Shown: positions 6,612 through 11,400 of the stretch, piece by piece
How the letters are laid out: each line of letters starts with the position of its first letter
How positions within the stretch are numbered: position 1 is the first letter of the stretch
DNA from: JBFELO01 sp041552055
GTDB lineage: Bacteria; Acidobacteriota; Thermoanaerobaculia; Thermoanaerobaculales; Sulfomarinibacteraceae
Direction: 5' to 3'
Assembly: GCA_041552055.1 (NCBI GenBank)
Contig: JBFELO010000144.1
Location: 1 to 11,400 of the forward strand
Length of the DNA: 11,400 bases
Program-made: the position numbers and the translations under genes
The notes under the pieces: model-generated
The model's input: only the letters and a program-made list of their open reading frames with translations
The model's database searches: none
Told to the model about the DNA's origin: nothing

Positions 6612-7190
6612 TCACTCGCCTGCGCGGGCCGCTCGGTACCGGTCGAGCACCTCGGCGATCTTGTCCGGCGACGGGAACCCGTACAGCCGGGTCCAGACGC
6701 CGTTCTGGCCGTCGACCACGAACACCGTCGGCGGATGGTCGAGGATGTTCGGCGCGTACACCTCGAGCGCCTTGAGCAGGTCGTTGACGGTGTCCTTGTC
6801 GCCGGTCAGGAAGCGCCAGGCAGGGTCGGCGTCGAGCCTGGCGGCGTGGGCCTTGAGCCGTTGCGGGATGTCGTTGGTCGGGTCCACGGTCACGCTCACC
6901 AGCACGCTGTCCCGGCCCAGGTCGTCCGAGATCCGGTCCTGGACCCCGAGGAAGATGCCGTCGAGCACCGGGCAGATGGTGGTGCAGTTGGTGAAGGTGA
7001 AGGTCACCGCGGCCAGGTTGTCGCCGATGAAGTCGCTGACGAACCGGCCGGATCGGCTGTCCTGGTCGACCAGCTCGACGTCCGGGACGTCGACGTCGAC
7101 CACGTTGGACGCCGCCGGCAGTGCGTTCGGGATTGCGATCGACAGACAGAGACAGAGGGTGGCGAGTGTGTTGCGAAGCATGGTTGTCAT
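6612..7190 (-). CDS. SCO1/SenC/PrrC-family copper chaperone (intact ligands)
   Basis: The protein has 192 residues with a thioredoxin-like fold. It has an N-terminal signal or anchor (about 4-27), the copper motif CTTICP (Cys69 and Cys73, CxxxC) and the conserved distal histidine in the DHPP block (His152). These are the Cys2His ligands by which SCO proteins bind Cu(I)/Cu(II) and deliver copper, classically to the CuA site of cytochrome oxidase. Length and motif spacing fit the family. The start at 7190 overlaps the preceding stop (ATGA). An ATG three codons downstream (7181) is nine bases from an AAGG and is an equally plausible start. The next gene, a second SCO, begins 13 bases after the stop. 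No cytochrome oxidase subunit is visible, so the client may be another copper protein of this locus. Confidence 0.93.
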   Translation of the reverse strand: MTTMLRNTLATLCLCLSIAIPNALPAASNVVDVDVPDVELVDQDSRSGRFVSDFIGDNLAAVTFTFTNCTTICPVLDGIFLGVQDRISDDLGRDSVLVSVTVDPTNDIPQRLKAHAARLDADPAWRFLTGDKDTVNDLLKALEVYAPNILDHPPTVFVVDGQNGVWTRLYGFPSPDKIAEVLDRYRAARAGE

Positions 7191-9163
7191 CCTTGGCTGT
7201 TGGTGGCGGGCTTCGTGGCGCGCGCAAAGAAGGTCAGGTACGGCAGCTCGTTGACGTCGAGCCCGAGCGACGGCACCGACACGGTGACGTAGTAGACGCC
7301 AGGCCCGTCGGCCGGAATCGTGACCTCGTAGCGGCCGTCGCCGAGCGACCGGGCCCGCTGCCGCTGCTGCCACGAGCCCGGCGGGCGGGTGGCGATCACC
7401 GTGATGTCGTCGAGCCCGACGACCGGTCCGCCGTCCGAGGCTCGGGTCAGCCTGAACCGCACCGGGTACGGCTCGCCGACCGGGCTCTCCCGATCGGTAT
7501 TCAGGAACTCGAGCTTCACCTCGCCGCTGTCGACGCCCGCCAGCGTCGGATCGGCGTCGGCGACGAAGCTGAAGCAGTGGTCGATCAGCGGGCTGTCGAG
7601 CAGGAACGCGACGTCGTACTCGCCGCTCGACGGTACCCGGAACCGGGCCGCGTACACCCCGGGCTCGGTCTCGCGGACGCTGCGGTCGACGATGCCGACC
7701 GCCTTGGGCACCCGGCCGTAGGTGGAGTAGGAGCCCATCGGGGCGATCATCCCCTCCATGTAGTAGTACACCATCTTGTCGGCCGGGTTGGCCGCCATCA
7801 CCGCACCGTACTCGCCGGTGGGCGTGATCGAGCTGGCCGCGGTGGGGTACGGGTACTCGGACGGCGCCCGGTCGCCGAACACCACGGTCTGCATGCCGAC
7901 CGTCTCCTGAAGGCCGAGCTGGGCGAGCGGGATCAGCCTGACCTGCGGCGCTCCGAGATGGCGGACGTAGGCGTAGGTGTCGGTGAAGGCGAACTGGAAC
8001 GGCTGCGACTCCACCTCGAGGCGGTGGGCGATGGCATCGCGGGACAGGTCGACCACCGCCACCCGGTCGGCCCCGGTCTGGGCGGCAAATCCCCAGCGAC
8101 CGCTCGGGTCGAGATCGAAGGCGGCGATGCCGGCGCCGGTGTCGATCCGGCGCGCGACCCGCCAGTCGCCGGGCTGGATCACCGCGATCGAGCCGTCCAG
8201 ATCGGCCACGTAGGCCGAGCCGCTGAGATCCGAGAACCTCACCGCCACAGGCCGGCCGCCGGTGGCGACATCCGCGACCTTGGCGAGCTTCTGGGTGTCG
8301 ACGACCGACACCGTGCCTTCGCGGTCGTTGGTCACGAACAGGTGCAGGCTGTCGTCGCTGAACGCGAGCTCGTGGTGGCCGGCCCCGGTGGCGACCGAGC
8401 CCACGGCCTCGAGGGTGCGGGTGTCGATCGCGGTCACGCCGCCGGCTCCGTCGTCGGGGTCGTCGTTGCCGACCCACAGATAGCGGCCGTCCGGCTGCAG
8501 CCCGAGCCGCACCGGGCCCGCGCCGACGTCGATCGAGGCGATCACCGCGAACTCCTCGGTGTCGACCACCGCGACCTGGCCCGCGGCCGGCATGGTCACA
8601 TAGAGCCGCTTGCCGTCCGGGCTCGCGAGCCAGTCCTCGCCCGGCCTGGCCAGCGGGACCAGGGTGTACAGCTGGGTGATGCCGCTGACCCCGAGCAACG
8701 GGTCGACGACCGAGATGCTCGGCTCGTCGTTGAGGATCAGCAGGAAGTACTTGTTGAGGTCGACGTCGGCCTGGAATCCGAGCATGCCCTGGAGGTAGCG
8801 TCCGATCCGGTCGCGGCAGCTGAGCTCGGCCGCGCCCGCCTCGTCCGAGCTGATCCACACCGCGGGCTGGAGCGGAGACACCGGCGTGCCGGAGTCGGCG
8901 TCGGTGACCCGGAACCGGACCTCGGCGGTGCGGCCCTGGACGACCTGGCCGGCAGCCTCGCCCGGCTCGGCCACCGGGACGACCGAGAACTCGACCCGGA
9001 TCCCCTTGCGGACCACGGCGTCCGGGTCGCCGGCCGGCGCCGATGGTTTCGCGTCGTCGCTCGGCGCGATAGTGATCGCGTCATCGACCTCCGCCCGCAC
9101 CGGCGCCGCGGCGCACATTACGGACAGAGCGATCACAGTGACGAGTTGAAACAGTGCTCTCAC
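7187..9163 (-). CDS. Exported YVTN/cytochrome-D1-type beta-propeller protein
   Basis: The protein has 658 residues from a GTG start with GGAGG seven bases upstream. A signal peptide covers residues 1-24 (hydrophobic core 4-20, cleavage near VRA-E). An Ig-like or beta-rich region follows (50-115), then repeated propeller blades with 'SPDGKRLYV', 'QPDGRYLWVG' and 'VSVVDTQKL' type units (about 145-400) typical of YVTN/cytochrome-D1 propellers. There is then a Met/Tyr-rich stretch, YYYMEGMIAPMG (466-477), and two further beta-sandwich-like parts to the end. No CXXCH motif is present, so it binds no c-type heme of its own. Its TGA overlaps the ATG of the SCO gene by 4 bases (ATGA), which indicates translational coupling. 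It is probably a periplasmic scaffold or redox partner of the copper proteins encoded around it; that role is inferred from context. Confidence 0.85.
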   Translation of the reverse strand: MRALFQLVTVIALSVMCAAAPVRAEVDDAITIAPSDDAKPSAPAGDPDAVVRKGIRVEFSVVPVAEPGEAAGQVVQGRTAEVRFRVTDADSGTPVSPLQPAVWISSDEAGAAELSCRDRIGRYLQGMLGFQADVDLNKYFLLILNDEPSISVVDPLLGVSGITQLYTLVPLARPGEDWLASPDGKRLYVTMPAAGQVAVVDTEEFAVIASIDVGAGPVRLGLQPDGRYLWVGNDDPDDGAGGVTAIDTRTLEAVGSVATGAGHHELAFSDDSLHLFVTNDREGTVSVVDTQKLAKVADVATGGRPVAVRFSDLSGSAYVADLDGSIAVIQPGDWRVARRIDTGAGIAAFDLDPSGRWGFAAQTGADRVAVVDLSRDAIAHRLEVESQPFQFAFTDTYAYVRHLGAPQVRLIPLAQLGLQETVGMQTVVFGDRAPSEYPYPTAASSITPTGEYGAVMAANPADKMVYYYMEGMIAPMGSYSTYGRVPKAVGIVDRSVRETEPGVYAARFRVPSSGEYDVAFLLDSPLIDHCFSFVADADPTLAGVDSGEVKLEFLNTDRESPVGEPYPVRFRLTRASDGGPVVGLDDITVIATRPPGSWQQRQRARSLGDGRYEVTIPADGPGVYYVTVSVPSLGLDVNELPYLTFFARATKPATNSQG

Positions 9164-9170
9164 GGAACAG

Positions 9171-9175
9171 CCTCC
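9171..9175 (-). promoter_or_regulatory. Shine-Dalgarno GGAGG for the beta-propeller gene
   Basis: The minus strand reads GGAGG seven bases before the GTG at 9163. This site decides the start: an in-frame upstream ATG at 9250 would lie inside the terminator hairpin and would put 29 unrelated residues before the signal peptide. Confidence 0.8.
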
Positions 9176-9225
9176 ACGGGGTAGAACTACTTCGGGATGC
9201 GGTTTGTTCCCCGCCTCTGAAGAAA

Positions 9226-9255
9226 GGTGGGTGCAGTCCGAAGACTGCACCCACC
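9226..9255 (-). terminator. Rho-independent terminator-like hairpin with UUCG loop
   Basis: This is a perfect 13-bp inverted repeat (9226-9238 pairing with 9243-9255). On the minus strand the loop is TTCG closed by a C-G pair, the exceptionally stable cUUCGg tetraloop. It lies about 30 bases after the TAA of the MCO-like gene and is followed on the minus strand by TTTCTT, a weak U-tract. It probably ends or attenuates the MCO transcript before the beta-propeller gene. The stem is direct observation; termination is inferred, and partial read-through is likely with such a short U-run. The intervening bases up to 9163 show no clear sigma-70 or sigma-54 promoter. Confidence 0.75.
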
Positions 9256-9284
9256 GTTGGGTTTACGGACGCCTCAGAGAGGCA

Positions 9285-11400
9285 TTACTGGCAGCGGACG
9301 ATCGCCCACTCGCCGTTGTCGACGTGCACCGGAACCATGTCGCGGTACAGGAAGTCACCGGTCGCGGGACACCCTCCGAGCGGCACCACGTTGATGTGGT
9401 TGGTCGGGCCGTGGCCCTGCTGCTCGCCGTGCCAGAAGGTGTTGTCGTTGGTCGGGTCGATGTACTGCGAGTCGTCAAACCCGTAGTACGGGTCGTCGTT
9501 GCTGTACGGGTAGCGCGCCCACACGAAGCCGTGCAGGGTCGGCACGCTGTTGCGGTTGTGGCCGCCCGGCTTGAGGATGCGCAGCCGCACCGCCTCTCCG
9601 ACCCCGGCCGTGTAGATCGGGGTCTGCGGGTCGCCGGCGAACGCGTCGGTGTAGTCCACCGCGCGGGTGACCGCAGCGTCTGCGGTCGGGCCGACGCCGA
9701 GCCGGTGCCAGATCGGATCGGTGCGGTAGTTCAGGCCCTTCTGGCCGGAGTCCTCGGGCTCCTCCTCGTGGGAGACCGTGGGCACCGGTGAGTCATCGGC
9801 GGCGAACCGCATGTTGACGTCGTCCTGATGGATGACCACGAAGTCGCGGAAGGAGTCACCCGTTCCCAGGGAGCCGCACGGGCCGACAGGGCACGTCACC
9901 GTCACCGCAGCCCGGGTGAGCTGTCCGTTCTCGTCGGGCTCGCCGTCCGTGGTCCGCTGATTGCCACGGCCCGAACCGTCCGGCCAGGTCGTGCCCGGCG
10001 GCTCGATGACGAGCGCGCCGATCAGGCCCTTGCTCGAGCCCTCGATCGGATCCGAGGCCATCAGGTTGATGGCGCCGAACTCGACCGGGGTGGCGACGCG
10101 GTTACCTGGCACCGGAGGGTCGGTCTCGAAGATGTCGACGCGACCGGCGTACCACTTGTAGGTGGTGGTGCCGCCCGGCGGCACGGTCTGCACCGGGTTG
10201 AAGCCGACGTTCATGCCGTCCGAGTCCGCCATGTCGTACTCGACCAGCTGGGCGTGCAGCCCGACCTCGCTCGACGGCGCGATCTGGTTGTTGTTGAACT
10301 GGTGGACGATCATCGGCAGCGTGTTGAAGCCGTCGAAATCGAGCGGATCCCCGCCGAGCTGGTTGGTCAGGGTGATGAAGACGCACTCGCCGGCGGCCGC
10401 CCGCAGGATCAGCGGCTCCACCCGCCTGTCCGCCCTCAGCTTGCCCTGCTTGTCGAGGTCTGACTTCTTCAGGTAGAGCATCGCGGTCGGATCGAAGAGC
10501 TCGTCGCCGAGGGTGTTGTTGTAGACCAGGTCGCCGAGCCCGTCGCCGTTCAAGTCATCAGGCAGCACGTCGGCCGCCCGTACGGCGACGAGGTCGAACT
10601 TGCGCTCCGGCGCGTCACGTGGGCACACGCCCTGGAACGGCGGCGGTCCGCCACCGGTGTTCAGAGGCGGCGTCTTGCCGTCCGGGTTGGTGGACAGCGG
10701 CTGGAGGTCCGGCAGGATGCCCTGGGCGCCGTCGTAGGCCCGCATGATGCCCCAGGAGCCGTTCCAGCGGGCGTCCACCGACGAGCCGGTCTGGTACATG
10801 TAGTCCTCGAACGGTCCGCCCTTGACGGCCGCCAGGCCCGGCACGTCGAACACGAAGTACTCGGAGATGCCGGCCGCCTGCGAGCTGCGGAAGCCGGATA
10901 CCCCGCTCTTCCAGTTCTGCAGCCAGCGGATGCCGTTGATCGAGAAGTTGTGGCCCTCCTCGTGGGCGCCCACCTGGACGCGCAGCGAGACCTTGTCGCC
11001 CTCGTACACCCGCAGGATCGGGGTGAACGGGTCGCCGATGAACGCGCCCTCGGACGCGGTGGCGTCGTTACCGTACGGCCAGCAGGGGGAGAGCTGGCTC
11101 GGCGTCTGACCCGGGGCGCAGGCCACGGACGGGTCCGCGTTCAGGCGGTTGTCGGCCCGCAGCGGCAACGAGCTGAAGGCGTACGACAGGTCGCCGGCCT
11201 CCGGGTTCGGCAGCAGGTCGCCGTCGGTGTCGACGTTCAGCGCCTGGGTGTTGGTGAGTGGATCGCGCACCCGCAGCGCCAGCGGCTCCTGGCGGTAGTT
11301 GACCACGAAGGTGCCCGGGTCGGCCGCCGAGATCGCCTCGGGAGCGCAGCCGGTCCAGGTGCCGGCGGCGCTTCCGGCGTACGCACCGCAGCCCGGCGGC
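9285..11400 (-). CDS. Large multicopper-oxidase-fold protein, MnxG/OmpB-like (partial, C-terminal part)
   Basis: The frame is open to the right window edge, so the true start lies outside; about 704 residues are visible and it ends at TAA. Residues below count from the first visible codon. Cupredoxin/MCO landmarks are GTFVVNYRQEPLALRV (29-44), HEEGHNFS (146-153), WNGSWGIMRAY (212-222), a second 'NYRTDP' unit (557-562), GGHNRN (613-618) and the terminal GDFLYRD block (681-687). As I recall the family, these match large multidomain bacterial MCOs such as MnxG and Geobacter OmpB, which are exported oxidases. No His-x-His motif occurs in the visible part, and the usual C-terminal HCHxxxH is absent, so copper binding and catalysis are doubtful here; the unseen N-terminal half may differ. 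A DLNGDGLGD loop (282-290) looks like a calcium site. A terminator-like hairpin follows. The MCO fold is fairly secure; the function is open. Confidence 0.82.
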   Translation of the reverse strand, partial: PPGCGAYAGSAAGTWTGCAPEAISAADPGTFVVNYRQEPLALRVRDPLTNTQALNVDTDGDLLPNPEAGDLSYAFSSLPLRADNRLNADPSVACAPGQTPSQLSPCWPYGNDATASEGAFIGDPFTPILRVYEGDKVSLRVQVGAHEEGHNFSINGIRWLQNWKSGVSGFRSSQAAGISEYFVFDVPGLAAVKGGPFEDYMYQTGSSVDARWNGSWGIMRAYDGAQGILPDLQPLSTNPDGKTPPLNTGGGPPPFQGVCPRDAPERKFDLVAVRAADVLPDDLNGDGLGDLVYNNTLGDELFDPTAMLYLKKSDLDKQGKLRADRRVEPLILRAAAGECVFITLTNQLGGDPLDFDGFNTLPMIVHQFNNNQIAPSSEVGLHAQLVEYDMADSDGMNVGFNPVQTVPPGGTTTYKWYAGRVDIFETDPPVPGNRVATPVEFGAINLMASDPIEGSSKGLIGALVIEPPGTTWPDGSGRGNQRTTDGEPDENGQLTRAAVTVTCPVGPCGSLGTGDSFRDFVVIHQDDVNMRFAADDSPVPTVSHEEEPEDSGQKGLNYRTDPIWHRLGVGPTADAAVTRAVDYTDAFAGDPQTPIYTAGVGEAVRLRILKPGGHNRNSVPTLHGFVWARYPYSNDDPYYGFDDSQYIDPTNDNTFWHGEQQGHGPTNHINVVPLGGCPATGDFLYRDMVPVHVDNGEWAIVRCQ

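Noticed and set aside
7121..9184. A long open frame on the plus strand covering the beta-propeller gene
   Set aside because: It is antisense to a well-supported gene, rich in Arg/His/Gly/Asp as expected of a GC-rich shadow frame, with no recognisable motif or start signal.
9164..9250. N-terminal extension of the beta-propeller gene to ATG 9250
   Set aside because: It would begin inside the terminator stem and precede the signal peptide with 29 unrelated residues; GTG 9163 has a perfect GGAGG at seven bases.
9271..9283. Small inverted repeat GCCTC/GAGGC just after the MCO stop
   Set aside because: It has only five base pairs with a three-base loop and no U-tract; the neighbouring 13-bp hairpin is the credible terminator.
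1..11400. tRNA, rRNA, CRISPR arrays, insertion sequences, phage or attachment sites
   Set aside because: I saw no repeat arrays, transposase-like proteins or recognisable RNA genes on either strand by eye.

Overview
This is a GC-rich window from what looks like a Gram-negative-type bacterium. The proteins carry Sec-type signal peptides, there is a periplasmic c-type cytochrome, and one product looks like an outer-membrane beta-barrel. Every gene I can support lies on the minus strand, so the window reads from right to left. I cannot assign a taxon from sequence alone. TAA, TAG and TGA all end genes here, so the genetic code appears standard.

Layout in transcription order: (1) 11400-9285, the C-terminal ~704 residues of a large MnxG/OmpB-like multicopper-oxidase-fold protein whose start lies outside the window. 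(2) A perfect 13-bp stem with a UUCG loop (9255-9226), the only convincing terminator-like structure. (3) A tightly packed run: an exported YVTN/cytochrome-D1-type beta-propeller (9163-7187), a SCO1/SenC copper chaperone with intact Cys-Cys-His ligands (7190-6612), a second SCO protein with one ligand cysteine changed to serine (6598-5990), a fusion of a c-type cytochrome to a LivK-type periplasmic binding protein (5997-4375), a NosL-family copper protein (4297-3821), a small membrane-anchored protein of unknown function (3824-3528), an FtsX/MacB-type permease (3525-2389), its ABC ATPase (2315-1593), an eight-helix membrane protein with Cys/His motifs (1589-594), and a His-rich beta-barrel gene running off the left edge (544-1).

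Several junctions are ATGA overlaps, short overlaps or gaps of a few bases, which suggests one co-translated operon from 9163 leftward. The unifying theme is copper and redox chemistry outside the cytoplasm: SCO chaperones, NosL, an MCO-like protein, a heme c/binding-protein fusion, and an ABC module next to NosL in which the permease is FtsX-like rather than NosY-like and no NosD is seen. My inference is a copper-loading or copper-dependent electron-transfer system; no catalytic substrate can be read from the sequence.

The most striking anomalies are an in-frame TAA that splits the beta-barrel gene after 77 codons, the complete absence of His-x-His motifs in the visible part of the MCO-like protein, the ligand-deficient second SCO, and the cytochrome/binding-protein fusion. 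No tRNA, rRNA, CRISPR, insertion sequence or phage gene was seen, and there is no gene-free stretch over 300 bases.
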